The notes beneath the pieces are model-generated. The model was given only the letters and a program-made list of their open reading frames with translations, was not told the origin of the DNA and did not search any database. Below are positions 10,869-18,969 of a stretch of DNA of 64,000 nucleotides, one piece after another. The number at the start of each line of letters is the position of its first letter. Position 1 is the first letter of the stretch. The DNA comes from Brevundimonas bullata (lineage in GTDB: Bacteria > Pseudomonadota > Alphaproteobacteria > Caulobacterales > Caulobacteraceae): positions 62,001 through 126,000 of the forward strand of contig NZ_QLLC01000005.1 of the NCBI RefSeq assembly GCF_003350205.1, in the 5' to 3' direction. Made by a program: the position numbers and the translations under genes.

Positions 10869-11711
10869 TCAGATCACATAATCATAGGCGATGTCGGCCA
10901 GCGTATGGTCCATCGTCCGCGCGGGCGCCGCGTCGGTCGGACAGGCCACCACCTTCGCCGGCACCCCGGCCACGGTGCAGCCCGCCGGCACGGGCTTCAG
11001 CACCACCGACCCGGACGCCACCTTGGCGTAGTCCCCGACCACGATATTGCCCAGAACCTTGGCCCCGGCCCCCAGCAGGACGCCGCGCCCGATCTTCGGA
11101 TGGCGGTCGCCGCGCTCGGCCCCGGTCCCGCCCAGGGTCACGGCGTGCAGCATCGACACCTCGTCGCCGACCACCGCCGTCTCGCCGATAACGATGCCGG
11201 TGCCGTGGTCGATAAAGACGCCCGAACCGATCCGCGCCGCCGGGTGGATGTCCAGCTGGAACAGCTCCGAAATCCGGCTCTGGAAGTGAAACGCCAGGGT
11301 GTCGCGCCCCTGCCCCCACAGCCAATGCGCCACGCGCCATGCCTGCAGCGCCTGAAATCCCTTGAAATACATGAAGGGCTGCAACAGCGACCGGATGGCC
11401 GGATCGCGGTCCTGCACCGCCTTCAGGTCCGCCTCCGCCGCCGTCAGGATGCCGGGATCAGCCGCAAAGGCCGACAGCGCCACCTCGCGCAACGACATGG
11501 CCCCCAGCTCCGCGTCGCCCAGCTTCCGCGCGATCTGGAAGCTCAGCGCCCCCGCCATATCGTCATGCGCCAGCACCACGGCGTTCAGCTGCGAGGCCAG
11601 ACGCGGCTCCTCGCGCGCGGCCTCCTCGGCCGCCATGCGCAGTTGCGCCCACAGGTCCGGCTGTTGCGGCACGATTTCCAGCTTGGCCATCGGGCCTCCC
11701 GTTTCCGTCAT
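10869..11711 (-). CDS. cysE: Serine O-acetyltransferase
   Basis: Acetylates serine with acetyl-CoA to give O-acetylserine for cysteine synthesis. The N-terminal helical SATase domain (about 20-150) is followed by a left-handed beta-helix of hexapeptide repeats: HPAARIGSGVFIDHGTGIVIGE, with the catalytic His and Asp, then VTLGGTG and the GAKVLGNIVVG coil. Length is usual (280 aa). A second start at 11690 (MAKLEIVPQ) is preceded by GGGAGG and could be the true one, giving 273 aa. It lies 6 bp from the upstream Nudix gene. Confidence 0.92.
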   Translation of the reverse strand: MTETGGPMAKLEIVPQQPDLWAQLRMAAEEAAREEPRLASQLNAVVLAHDDMAGALSFQIARKLGDAELGAMSLREVALSAFAADPGILTAAEADLKAVQDRDPAIRSLLQPFMYFKGFQALQAWRVAHWLWGQGRDTLAFHFQSRISELFQLDIHPAARIGSGVFIDHGTGIVIGETAVVGDEVSMLHAVTLGGTGAERGDRHPKIGRGVLLGAGAKVLGNIVVGDYAKVASGSVVLKPVPAGCTVAGVPAKVVACPTDAAPARTMDHTLADIAYDYVI

Positions 11712-11717
11712 GCCATC

Positions 11718-12347
11718 CTACGCCCCCAGCATGGCCTGCGCCAGCGCGGCGGGCAGCGCGCCTTCCCGCGCCATATGGTAGGCCTTGTAGGCCGTCGCCA
11801 CCGTCAGGCTGTCGCGCACCGCCCCGCGCTCGATCTCGGCCAGCAGGTCGCGGAAAGGCACGCGCGCCGACACGATCACCTCGGTCGGATCGGGATCGAC
11901 CGGAACCGTGCTCAGCCCCCAGGCCACCCAGGTCATGGCCCGCTCGTCGGTGATCGAGTTTGACAGGTCCATATCCAGCGCCGCTCGCCAATGCTCGGCC
12001 GCCAACCCCGCCTCCTCGGCCAGTTCGCGGCGCACGGCGTCGAACGGGTCCTCGTCCATCGGCGCCCCGCCCTCGGGCATTTCCCAGGAATAACGCATCA
12101 GGGTGAAACGATGCTGCCCGACCAGCGTCACCGTCCCGTCCTCGTGCAGGGGCAGGACCCCGGTCCCCACGTTCTTGGGCCGCATCGCCACATAGTCAGC
12201 GGACGCTCCGGTCGGCGCCGTCGCCGGATGCCGCGTCACCGTCATCCACGGCGTGTCGATCAGGACGCTCTCGCCGTGGCTGACCCATTTCGGCGGTTCG
12301 GGCAGGTCTTCGGCCCAGCGGGGCTTGATGTCGGGAATATCGTGCAT
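11718..12347 (-). CDS. Nudix hydrolase, ADP-ribose pyrophosphatase-like
   Basis: A 209-residue protein with a complete Nudix box at about residues 98-120: G-G-A-P-M-D-E-D then AVRRELAEEAGL, fitting GX5EX7REUXEEXGU. The upstream strands TVTLVGQHRFTLMRYSWEMPEGG resemble ADP-ribose or nucleotide-sugar pyrophosphatases. The substrate is not determinable. It is the probable first gene of a Nudix-cysE-DUF3126 unit and is divergent from the nitroreductase gene across 45 bp. Confidence 0.85.
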   Translation of the reverse strand: MHDIPDIKPRWAEDLPEPPKWVSHGESVLIDTPWMTVTRHPATAPTGASADYVAMRPKNVGTGVLPLHEDGTVTLVGQHRFTLMRYSWEMPEGGAPMDEDPFDAVRRELAEEAGLAAEHWRAALDMDLSNSITDERAMTWVAWGLSTVPVDPDPTEVIVSARVPFRDLLAEIERGAVRDSLTVATAYKAYHMAREGALPAALAQAMLGA

Positions 12348-12392
12348 CCCTCCGCTATGGCGCCCGGCGCGATGAAATCCTAGCTAGACGGC

Positions 12393-12989
12393 ATGACCGA
12401 CCTCAACGCCGCCCTGCCCCTGCCCGTCCGCTCCGACGAAGTTCTGGCCCGCCTGGCGAACCGCCGCTCGGCCTCGGCCCAGCTGCTGGCCGCCCCCGGC
12501 CCGTCGGAGGCCGAGATCGAGCAGATCCTCCACCTCGGCGCTCGCACCCCCGACCACGGCAAGCTCTTCCCATGGCGGTTCGTGGTGCTGGGCCCGCAGA
12601 GCCGCGCCGACCTGTCCGAGGCCCTCGCCGTCCTGGCCGAAACGCAAGGCCGTATCGACAAGGACCTTGCCGTCCTGGCCAAGCTGGCCAATCCGCCCCT
12701 GACCATCATGGTCGTCTCGACCCCGATCCAGGGCCACAAGGTCCCGGTCTGGGAGCAGCAGCTGTCCGCCGGCGCCGTCTGCATGAACCTGGAACACGCC
12801 GCCGACGCCCTGGGCTATTCGGCCAGCTGGATCACCGACTGGTACGCCTACGACCCCGCCGCCGTCGCCCTGTTCGGCGTCCAGGACGGCGAGACCATCG
12901 CGGGCTTCATCCACATCGGAACCCTCGCCGAGCCCCCGCTGGAACGCCCCCGCCCCAACATGGCGCACAAGGTCGAGCGCAGGGCGTAG
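12393..12989 (+). CDS. Nitroreductase family protein (YdjA-like)
   Basis: A 198-residue flavin (FMN) oxidoreductase of the compact nitroreductase type. It has the N-terminal RRSASAQLLAAPGPS signature, ARTPDHGKLFPWRFVV, a central ISTP-like segment VVSTPIQGH, and the C-terminal GFIHIGTL. The size fits the small YdjA subfamily, which usually acts as a homodimer using NAD(P)H. The physiological substrate is unknown. It is followed immediately by a family-C repeat. Confidence 0.87.
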   Translation: MTDLNAALPLPVRSDEVLARLANRRSASAQLLAAPGPSEAEIEQILHLGARTPDHGKLFPWRFVVLGPQSRADLSEALAVLAETQGRIDKDLAVLAKLANPPLTIMVVSTPIQGHKVPVWEQQLSAGAVCMNLEHAADALGYSASWITDWYAYDPAAVALFGVQDGETIAGFIHIGTLAEPPLERPRPNMAHKVERRA

Positions 12990-12996
12990 CCCAGCC

Positions 12997-13102
12997 CGTC
13001 ATCCCGGCCGAAGCGCAGCGCAGAGCCGGGACCGCCCAAGACGCCGCCCTCGGCTTTTCCGGCGGTCCCGGATAGCAGCTTCGCCGCTTCCGGGATGACG
13101 CC
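12997..13102. repeat. Palindromic repeat, family C
   Basis: The arms CGTCATCCCGGCCGAAGCGC (12997 on) and GCGAAG...CCGGGATGACG (to 13100) are complementary, with inner GGGACCGCC / GGCGGTCCC. It ends exactly at the DUF817 stop codon. A second, partial copy is embedded in the DUF482 coding sequence at about 30180-30259. Confidence 0.82.
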
Positions 13103-13975
13103 TTAGCGCCCCTCCTCCTCCGGCCGATGCACCAGCGACACCAGCACCACCGAGATGATCATCAGCAGGAACCACGCCCCCAGCTTGTTCAGGCTGACCA
13201 TCTCCCACCCGCTCTCCTGCCCCGGATAGACCCAGGCCCGCGCGAACGTCCCCAGGTTCTCGGCGAACCAGATGAACAGCGCCACCAGCCCATAGCCCAG
13301 CAGCAGCGGCATCGACCGCCGCCGCCGGTCTGCGGTGAAGTAGAACCAGCCCCGCCCGAACAGCAGCACCGTCGCCGCAAACAGCGCGATCCGCACGTCC
13401 GACAGCCAGTGATGGGCGAAGAAGTTGACATAGATGGCCGCCGCCAGCACCCAGGTCGTCCATAGCGGCGGATACCCCCGCACCCGGATATGGAAGATGC
13501 GCTGCACCCGCGCGATATAGCTGCCCACCGCCGCATACATGAAGCCCGAGAACAGCGGCACCGCCCCGATCCGCAACAGCGAGTCCTCAGGGTACAGCCA
13601 CGACCCGTGATAGGTCTTGAACAGCTCCATGATCGTCCCGGCCACATGGAACAGGAAGATGACCCGCGCCTCCTCCCAGCTCTCCAGCCGGAAGGCCAGC
13701 ATCAGCCCCTGAATGATCAGCGCCCCGATCACCAGCACGTCATAGCGCGCGACCGGCGCCCCGCCTTCAGGCCAGAAGACCGGCCACAGCAGATGCGTCC
13801 CGACCAGCAGCACCAGCATGGCCCCGCCGAACAGACAGGCCCACCCCTGCTTCAGCCCGAACCACAGGAACTCATAGGCATACCCCCGCCACCGCGATTG
13901 ATCCGCCCACGCCTCCGCGTGAACCATCAGGCGGCGGCCCCAGGCTTCTAGCGGGAGACGGGGGGATGGGGTCAT
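13103..13975 (-). CDS. DUF817 family integral membrane protein
   Basis: A 290-residue polytopic membrane protein with about eight hydrophobic segments. It matches DUF817 (YoaT-like): FGLKQGWACLFGG, the strongly conserved VAGTIMELFKTYHGSWLYPE, VPLFSGFMYAAVGSYIAR, and a C-terminal WFAENLGTFARAW. It lies in the inner membrane; the function is unknown. The start at MTPSPRLPLEAW gives the usual length. The last eight or so residues (HRPEEEGR) are cytoplasmic. Confidence 0.87.
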   Translation of the reverse strand: MTPSPRLPLEAWGRRLMVHAEAWADQSRWRGYAYEFLWFGLKQGWACLFGGAMLVLLVGTHLLWPVFWPEGGAPVARYDVLVIGALIIQGLMLAFRLESWEEARVIFLFHVAGTIMELFKTYHGSWLYPEDSLLRIGAVPLFSGFMYAAVGSYIARVQRIFHIRVRGYPPLWTTWVLAAAIYVNFFAHHWLSDVRIALFAATVLLFGRGWFYFTADRRRRSMPLLLGYGLVALFIWFAENLGTFARAWVYPGQESGWEMVSLNKLGAWFLLMIISVVLVSLVHRPEEEGR

Positions 13976-14008
13976 GGGCGCCTAAATTTCGACAACCAAC
14001 AGAATACG

Positions 14009-15007
14009 TTAGATTCCAGCGCGCTTGATGATCTCCTTGGCGAGGTGCTGGAACGTCTCCTTTGCATCGTCGACAGTCTCGTAGTGACCAGGGTTCACAT
14101 GGCCGCGCAGCTTGCCGATGCCAACACCCTTCTCCTGCGCCTTTGGCGCCAAACTATGAAAGTTCTTTACTTGCCCTAACTTATTTCCTCCAGTGTAACT
14201 TGGCGCCAAATCCCAATCCACAGCGCCGAGAACATTGACCACGCGGTCACGAACTCGAGGAGCGATCTTTTTTTCCCAAAGCGCATGAGGGTTTGCAGCA
14301 TTCGCACCCGAATGAATCTTAAAGGCGGAAGTAATATACCCGCCATATTTGGGTTTTCCGAGGAAAATCGCATCACGATCATCGGGCGCAGCGAGCGACC
14401 TGATGGTTTGCCAGTCAATAATCCATTTCGCCACTGATCTTCCCACTGTGGAAAGTGCACGAAGAGAAAACAGGTCAGCCGCGACTGGCGTGATGAAAAG
14501 ATCACAGTCCAAAAGTACGACTCTGTTGAGAGCCCCAACATTTGGTCCGACATCATACATAACAACATCGGCCCCGACTTCCGTGGCAGTCGTCGTGACA
14601 AGACGCGAGAGCGCAGTCGTTACGGAATAACCTCGCTGCCTACGCGCAAAGCACTCCGTCCATGCCGTCGGGAGCTCTTCCTCATAATCGGAGAGCAGGA
14701 CATCTCCAGGAAGGAGAGAAACACCGTTAGGAACATTCCAGTAGGCGATAGGGGCCACATCCCCACGCCCCTCAACCACTGGCTTCAACGCTGACCAGAT
14801 CGTTGAGCTGGCACCGTCTTCGCCAGATTCCCCAAGCAGCTTCTCTAGCTGGGGCTCATTTAGGTAGAATGAAGTTACGTTACACTGAGGATCAGCATCT
14901 ACGATCAAAACCTTCTTGCCAAGGTCCGAAAGAGCATCCGCAATATTTACAGTAAGCGTCGTTTTACCGACGCCTCCCTTGTGATTAAAAAGCGCAATTC
15001 TGATCAT
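14009..15007 (-). CDS. Orphan ParA/MinD-type P-loop ATPase, compositionally foreign
   Basis: A 332-residue ATPase of the ParA/MinD/Soj type. The deviant Walker A is FNHKGGVGKTT at residues 7-17, switch I is VDADPQCNVT, and Walker B is VVMYDVGPNVG. The C-terminal half (IKRAGI end, KIAPRVRDRVVNVLG) does not match chromosomal ParA or MinD and no ParB or parS lies nearby. The start was set at MIRIALFNHKGG, with SD GGGAAG 5 bases upstream. GC is about 48% in the segment counted by hand (14881-14940: 29 of 60), against about 68% in neighbours, so it was probably acquired. It may be a remnant of a plasmid, phage or defence locus; no specific system is claimed. Confidence 0.8.
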   Translation of the reverse strand: MIRIALFNHKGGVGKTTLTVNIADALSDLGKKVLIVDADPQCNVTSFYLNEPQLEKLLGESGEDGASSTIWSALKPVVEGRGDVAPIAYWNVPNGVSLLPGDVLLSDYEEELPTAWTECFARRQRGYSVTTALSRLVTTTATEVGADVVMYDVGPNVGALNRVVLLDCDLFITPVAADLFSLRALSTVGRSVAKWIIDWQTIRSLAAPDDRDAIFLGKPKYGGYITSAFKIHSGANAANPHALWEKKIAPRVRDRVVNVLGAVDWDLAPSYTGGNKLGQVKNFHSLAPKAQEKGVGIGKLRGHVNPGHYETVDDAKETFQHLAKEIIKRAGI

Positions 15008-15168
15008 CGTCTTCCCGCGATTAGCTGATTTCTGCCTACCCATACCGGAACGCCATACTGGAACTGAATATGGTAAGCAGATTACACCGCAGAGAATTCG
15101 ATACAAACTTATAGTTGCGGCCTATTTTGTCCCCGACGGCATCAATGCACACACAGGCGTGTCAGCCC

Positions 15169-15639
15169 TCACCCCCGCCCGCGATAGGTCGCCACGCCCT
15201 GATCCGGCAGCCACACGCCCTCCAGCGCCGCGCCCGTCTGCCAGAAGACGTCGATGGGGATGCCGCCGCGCGGATACCAATAGCCGCCGATGCGCAGCCA
15301 TTTCGGTTGCAGCAGGTCGGCCAGGCGCTTGCCGATGGCCACGGTGCAGTCCTCGTGGAAGGCGCCGTGGTTGCGGAAGCTGGTCAGGTACATCTTCAGC
15401 GACTTCGACTCGACCAGCCAGTCGCCCGGCACATAGTCGATGACGATGTGGGCGAAGTCGGGCTGGCCCGTCACCGGGCAAAGGCTGGTGAACTCGGGCG
15501 CGGTGAAGCGCGCCACATAGAGCGTGTCGGCGTGCGGATTGGGCACGCGCTCCAGCACCGCCTCTTCGGGATTGGTCGGGGCGGCGGTCTGGGCGCCGAG
15601 CTGGGACAGGCTGTCGGTATAGTGCGTCATGCCCGCCAT
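15169..15639 (-). CDS. queF: NADPH-dependent preQ0 reductase
   Basis: Reduces 7-cyano-7-deazaguanine (preQ0) to preQ1 in queuosine biosynthesis. At 156 aa it is the short unimodular type. Catalytic Cys54 and Asp61 are seen in [27 protein letters not shown] and FHEDC are also diagnostic. An in-frame ATG at 15630 (MTHYTDS) is an alternative start. No preQ1 riboswitch-like stem and A-rich tail was recognised upstream. It lies immediately outside the AT-rich ParA insertion. Confidence 0.92.
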   Translation of the reverse strand: MAGMTHYTDSLSQLGAQTAAPTNPEEAVLERVPNPHADTLYVARFTAPEFTSLCPVTGQPDFAHIVIDYVPGDWLVESKSLKMYLTSFRNHGAFHEDCTVAIGKRLADLLQPKWLRIGGYWYPRGGIPIDVFWQTGAALEGVWLPDQGVATYRGRG

Positions 15640-16064
15640 TTAGGCGCTTGCACCGCCAAAGAAAATCCTGCCGCCGCACGGGCGTTTCCACAATCGACCT
15701 GGCGCTCCTTTCAGCCGTGGTAGAATGCCGGTCGCGAACGGATGGGCCTGAGGGGGATTTCAGACGATTCAGACGAATTGGACTCCGTTTTTTTGGCGCG
15801 GCTTCCCGGCGAAGCGCTGCCCCAAAATATCCGCTCATCCCCGCGGAGGCGGGGACCCAGTGTTTTGGCAGCCAACGCCGCGCGGAAAACATCGGGCTCC
15901 GTTCCGAACGCGGCGCGTGAGGCTCTTACTGGGTCCCCGCCTCCGCGGGGATGAGCGGAAATGGAAAGCCGCAGTCATGGAAGGAAAGCGTGATTGCCTT
16001 CCCCCGCGACACCCGGTTAGCGTCCCTTAAAACAACCCGCAGAAACCACCCGAGGAAACGATCC
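15640..16064. other. Gene-free interval dominated by a palindromic repeat
   Basis: No supported gene between queF and the nitronate monooxygenase gene. The left part (15640-15830) contains only short direct repeats (CAGACGATTCAGACGA at 15760-15775). The centre is a family-B element (15831-15958). The right part carries the SD GAGGAA for the GTG start at 16065. Confidence 0.6.
15831..15958. repeat. Inverted-repeat element, family B
   Basis: A perfect 31-bp inverted repeat, CCGCTCATCCCCGCGGAGGC... at 15831-15861 and its exact complement at 15928-15958, flanks a 66-bp core. A homologous element with slightly diverged arms and a recognisably related core lies at 59778-59907. There is no reading frame in the core. 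It resembles a MITE- or REP-type dispersed element. Confidence 0.85.
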
Positions 16065-16991
16065 GTGGCCATTCCCGCTTCCCTGCAGTCCGGCCTCAAG
16101 CTGCCGGTCATCGCCTCGCCCATGTTCCTGGTGTCCGGCCCGGATCTGGTGGTCGAGGCCTGCAATGCGGGCGTGATCGGCACCTTCCCCTCGCTGAACC
16201 AGCGCACGACCGAGGGCTATCGGGACTGGCTGCAAGAGATCAAGTCGCGGCTGAAACCCGACGCCGCCGCCTATGGCGTCAACCACATCGTCCACCCGAC
16301 CAATCCGCGCCTGATGGCTGACATGATGGTTTCGGTGGAGGAAAAAGTGCCGCTGATCATCACCTCGCTCGGCGCTGTGCGCGACGTGGTGGATGCGGTC
16401 CACGGCTACGGCGGCGTGGTCTTCCACGACATCGCCAATGTCCGCCATGCGAGAAAGGCCGCCGAGGCGGGCGTCGACGGCCTGATCCTGGTCGCCAACG
16501 GCGCGGGGGGCCATGCGGGCGTGGTCAACCCCTTCGCCCTGATCAATGAGGTCCGCAGCTTCTATGACGGCGCCATCATCCTGGCGGGCTGCCTGTCGAC
16601 GGGTCAGGACGTGGCCGCGGCCCTGATGATGGGCGCCGACTTCGCCTATATGGGCACCCGCTTCATCGCCACGACCGAGAGCGAGGCGCAGCCGCACTAC
16701 AAAGACCTGATCGTCGCCTCTGGCTCGGCCGACATCACCTATACCCCCGCCGTCTCGGGCATCCCGGCCAACTTCCTGACCCCCTCCCTGGTCGAGAACA
16801 AGATCGACCCGAAATCCCTGCCCGAACACAAGCTGGACATGGGTGAGGAAGCCAAGGCCTGGAAGACCGTCTGGTCAGCGGGTCAGGGGTCGGGCGCGGT
16901 GCACGACATTCCCACTACGGCCCAGCTTGTCGCGCGGTTGACGGATGAATTTTCGCAAGCCTGTGACAAATTCGACAAGAAGCGCCTCTAG
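16065..16991 (+). CDS. Nitronate monooxygenase / 2-nitropropane dioxygenase-like
   Basis: A 308-residue FMN TIM-barrel enzyme. The N-terminus LPVIASPMFLVSGPDLV and the family hallmark ANGAGGHAGVVNP (with the candidate catalytic His) are present, as are GCLSTGQDVAAALMMGADFAYMGTRF for FMN phosphate binding. Members oxidise alkyl nitronates or act as enoyl reductases, so the exact reaction is uncertain. A GTG start at 16065 was preferred: GAGGAA lies 8 bases upstream and the family motif starts soon after; the longer frame from 15951 starts within a repeat. Confidence 0.87.
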   Translation: MAIPASLQSGLKLPVIASPMFLVSGPDLVVEACNAGVIGTFPSLNQRTTEGYRDWLQEIKSRLKPDAAAYGVNHIVHPTNPRLMADMMVSVEEKVPLIITSLGAVRDVVDAVHGYGGVVFHDIANVRHARKAAEAGVDGLILVANGAGGHAGVVNPFALINEVRSFYDGAIILAGCLSTGQDVAAALMMGADFAYMGTRFIATTESEAQPHYKDLIVASGSADITYTPAVSGIPANFLTPSLVENKIDPKSLPEHKLDMGEEAKAWKTVWSAGQGSGAVHDIPTTAQLVARLTDEFSQACDKFDKKRL

Positions 16992-17021
16992 GAGCGGCAT
17001 CGTCGCTTTCACGAGGCCCCC

Positions 17022-17717
17022 ATGCTCCGCACCCTGACGAACGCCGCCCGGCTCGCCGCCGCCCCCCTGGTCCTGCTGGCCTCCGGGGCTCACGCCCAGG
17101 ATGCGGGCAAATGGTCCTTCTCGGCCGGCGCCGCGACCGACAACCGCTCCAAGGCCGCGTCCAAGTCCGACGGAAACCCCTTCGCCTATGGCGCGGCGGA
17201 ATGGGAGAGCGCCAGCGGGCTCTTCTATGGCTCGGGCGGTCTGGAAACCATCGACGGCGGCGGCTCCAAGCTGGAGTCCGAGCTGGTCGCCGGCGTCCGT
17301 CCCGAGTTCGCCGGCTTCGACTTCGACCTGAACGTCGCCCACAAGAATCGCTTCGACGCCGACCCTGGCTATGACAACGACGCCTGGGAATTCACCGCCG
17401 ACATGAAGCGCTCGATCGGCCCGGCCAGCGCCCGCCTGCGGTTGCAGCACTCGCCCGACGGCACCGGCTCGACCAAGGCCTGGACTTGGGTCGCGCTGCG
17501 CGGCGGCTGGGATTTCACCGACAAGCTCAACGTCTCGGCCGAGGTCGGCCGTCGCGAACAGGACAACAGCCTGGACTACACCGGCTGGAACGTCGGCGGC
17601 GCCTACGCCCTGACGCCCAAGGTCGAGCTGGACCTGCGCTGGCACGACACCGACGCCGACGTTCCGGGCGAGCAATACAAGGGCGCCCTGGTGGCCGGGA
17701 TCAACTTCGCCTTCTGA
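17022..17717 (+). CDS. TorF-family putative porin
   Basis: A 231-residue exported protein with a signal peptide ending in SGAHAQ (about residue 26) and alternating amphipathic strands through to a terminal Phe (INFAF), the usual C-terminal signature of outer-membrane beta-barrels. The pattern WSFSAGAATDNRSKAASKSDG followed by YGAAEWESASGLFYG fits the TorF/TIGR02001 porin-like family. Substrate unknown. It follows the nitronate monooxygenase gene by 30 bp and may be co-transcribed. Confidence 0.8.
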   Translation: MLRTLTNAARLAAAPLVLLASGAHAQDAGKWSFSAGAATDNRSKAASKSDGNPFAYGAAEWESASGLFYGSGGLETIDGGGSKLESELVAGVRPEFAGFDFDLNVAHKNRFDADPGYDNDAWEFTADMKRSIGPASARLRLQHSPDGTGSTKAWTWVALRGGWDFTDKLNVSAEVGRREQDNSLDYTGWNVGGAYALTPKVELDLRWHDTDADVPGEQYKGALVAGINFAF

Positions 17718-17769
17718 CTTTCTGGCGATCATCGGTGGCTAATCGGCGGAAAGGGCCTACGTTACAGGC

Positions 17770-18003
17770 ATGACTTTCCGTCCGACGACCTTAGAACGTG
17801 CTTATCAACTGGCTGGGAGCGGCGCCTGCCGCACCGTCAGCGATGTCAAACAGGCCCTCCAGATCGAGGGCTATGATCGCATTCAGGACAGCCTGTACGG
17901 CGGCACCATCACCGCCGCCCTGCGCAAGCTGTGCCAGGCGCACTACGTCGGCGGCCCCGCTGAAACCGCCGCCGCCGATCAGGAAGAAGAAGAGGACGCC
18001 TGA
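17770..18003 (+). CDS. Small hypothetical protein
   Basis: A 77-residue protein, MTFRPTTLERAYQLAGSG..., with an apparent small helical domain (residues 5-60, TVSDVKQALQIEGYDRIQDSLYGGTITAALRKLC) and a very acidic tail (QEEEEDA). The helical layout could suit a small regulatory or DNA-binding fold, but I do not recognise a family. It is real-looking: typical GC, a start near an SD-like AAGG, and no overlapping stronger gene. Confidence 0.6.
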   Translation: MTFRPTTLERAYQLAGSGACRTVSDVKQALQIEGYDRIQDSLYGGTITAALRKLCQAHYVGGPAETAAADQEEEEDA

Positions 18004-18020
18004 CATCAAGGGTCTTGATT

Positions 18021-18128
18021 TGGGCGCCAAGTCCGTCCATATTCTCCCTGTCGATCTCTCTGCGTAACGCTGCTGCCCTTTGCTCTGCGCACCGAGGACT
18101 AAGCCGATCCATTCAGACCCGACAGGCC
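18021..18128 (+). promoter_or_regulatory. Conserved leader (5' UTR) of first cold-shock gene
   Basis: This segment is largely repeated at 18501-18610 in front of the second cold-shock gene. The shared core includes GTCGATCTCTCTGCG, AACGCTGCTGCCC, GCGCACCGAGG, AAGCCGATCC and CATTCAGACCCGACAGGCC. Conservation of non-coding sequence at equal distance from two paralogous starts points to a structured, regulated leader, as known for cspA mRNAs. Confidence 0.6.
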
Positions 18129-18172
18129 GAAGGGATGTTCCTTTTGGCCAACGACTAGCGGAGGTCCTGAAA

Positions 18173-18385
18173 ATGGCTACCGGCACTGTTAAATGGTTTA
18201 ACTCCACCAAAGGCTACGGCTTCATCCAACCCGATGACGGCGGCAAAGACGTGTTCGTGCACATCTCGGCTGTCGAAGCTGCCGGCCTGCGTGGCCTCGA
18301 CGAAAACCAAAAGGTTTCGTACGAAATCGAGCGCGACCGTCGCTCGGGCAAGGAATCGGCCGGTCAACTGAAGACCGAAGGCTGA
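18173..18385 (+). CDS. Cold-shock protein (first of tandem pair)
   Basis: A 70-residue single cold-shock domain that binds single-stranded RNA/DNA as a chaperone. RNP1 is KGYGFIQ and RNP2 is DVFVHIS, with the aromatic KWFN present. The start at ATG 18173 is preceded by GGAGGT with a 6-base gap, which excludes the longer open frame upstream. It shares 5' leader sequence with the next gene. A hairpin terminator follows. Confidence 0.93.
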   Translation: MATGTVKWFNSTKGYGFIQPDDGGKDVFVHISAVEAAGLRGLDENQKVSYEIERDRRSGKESAGQLKTEG

Positions 18386-18390
18386 TTTCT

Positions 18391-18456
18391 CGCGCCGTTC
18401 ATTCGGCGCGGATTTCGAACGGCGGCGATGGCTTCGGCTGTCGCCGCCGTTTTCGT
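18391..18456 (+). terminator. Two successive hairpins ending first cold-shock gene
   Basis: CGCGCCG / CGGCGCG (18391-18410) is followed by a longer stem AACGGCGGCGA / TCGCCGCCGTT (18418-18428 with 18441-18451), ending in a T-rich TTTTCGTTT. The second is a good intrinsic terminator and separates the two cold-shock genes. Confidence 0.75.
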
Positions 18457-18500
18457 TTGTGGCGACCTGTTTCACTCAAATGACGCCCCGCCCTTGCTAA

Positions 18501-18610
18501 TGGGCTCCAAAGCGCCCACCTTCTTCTTGTCGATCTCTCTGCGAAACGCTGCTGCCCCTTTGCATCGCGCACCGAGGTCCAAAGCCGATCCCATTCAGAC
18601 CCGACAGGCC
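18501..18610 (+). promoter_or_regulatory. Conserved leader (5' UTR) of second cold-shock gene
   Basis: The counterpart of 18021-18128, starting TGGGCTCCAA and ending CAGACCCGACAGGCC, 45 bases before the ATG. Between this block and the start codon the two leaders differ except for the last GTCCTGAAA before ATG. Confidence 0.6.
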
Positions 18611-18655
18611 TCCAGGATATCCTTCCTGTGGCTACTCAAACGGGGAGTCCTGAAA

Positions 18656-18868
18656 ATGGCTACCGGCACTGTCAAATGGTACAACTCCACCAAGGGCTAC
18701 GGCTTCGTCCAGCCTGACGACGGCGGCAAGGACGTTTTCGTCCACGCTACGGCCGTCGAAGCCTCTTCGCTCGGCATGCTGAACGAAGGTCAGAAGATCT
18801 CCTACGAAATCGAACGCGACAGCCGCAGCGGTAAAGAATCCGCCGGTCGCCTTCAGGCTGCTGACTAA
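18656..18868 (+). CDS. Cold-shock protein (second of tandem pair)
   Basis: A 70-residue paralogue of the preceding gene with the same KGYGFVQ and DVFVHAT RNA-binding motifs; KWYN replaces KWFN. Most differences lie in the C-terminal half (SSLGMLNEGQKISYEIERDSRSG). Start ATG 18656 has a GGGGAGTCC SD region. The pair probably arose by tandem duplication that included the leader. Confidence 0.93.
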   Translation: MATGTVKWYNSTKGYGFVQPDDGGKDVFVHATAVEASSLGMLNEGQKISYEIERDSRSGKESAGRLQAAD

Positions 18869-18969
18869 TCTCAGCCCTGATCGGCGACCGTATGGCCGCC
18901 GAGATCGCTTTCTATTCGCTGAGGGGCCGGTCGCATGTGCGCCGGCCCTGACGCCATCTGGAGACGCCC

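Noticed and set aside
13976-15168. Integrative element attachment repeats around the ParA gene
   Set aside because: No direct repeat of useful length was found at the two composition borders, and no integrase or tRNA target is adjacent.
15640-15760. preQ1 riboswitch upstream of queF
   Set aside because: No compact hairpin with downstream A-rich pairing segment could be found; the region is GC-rich without the type I or II consensus.
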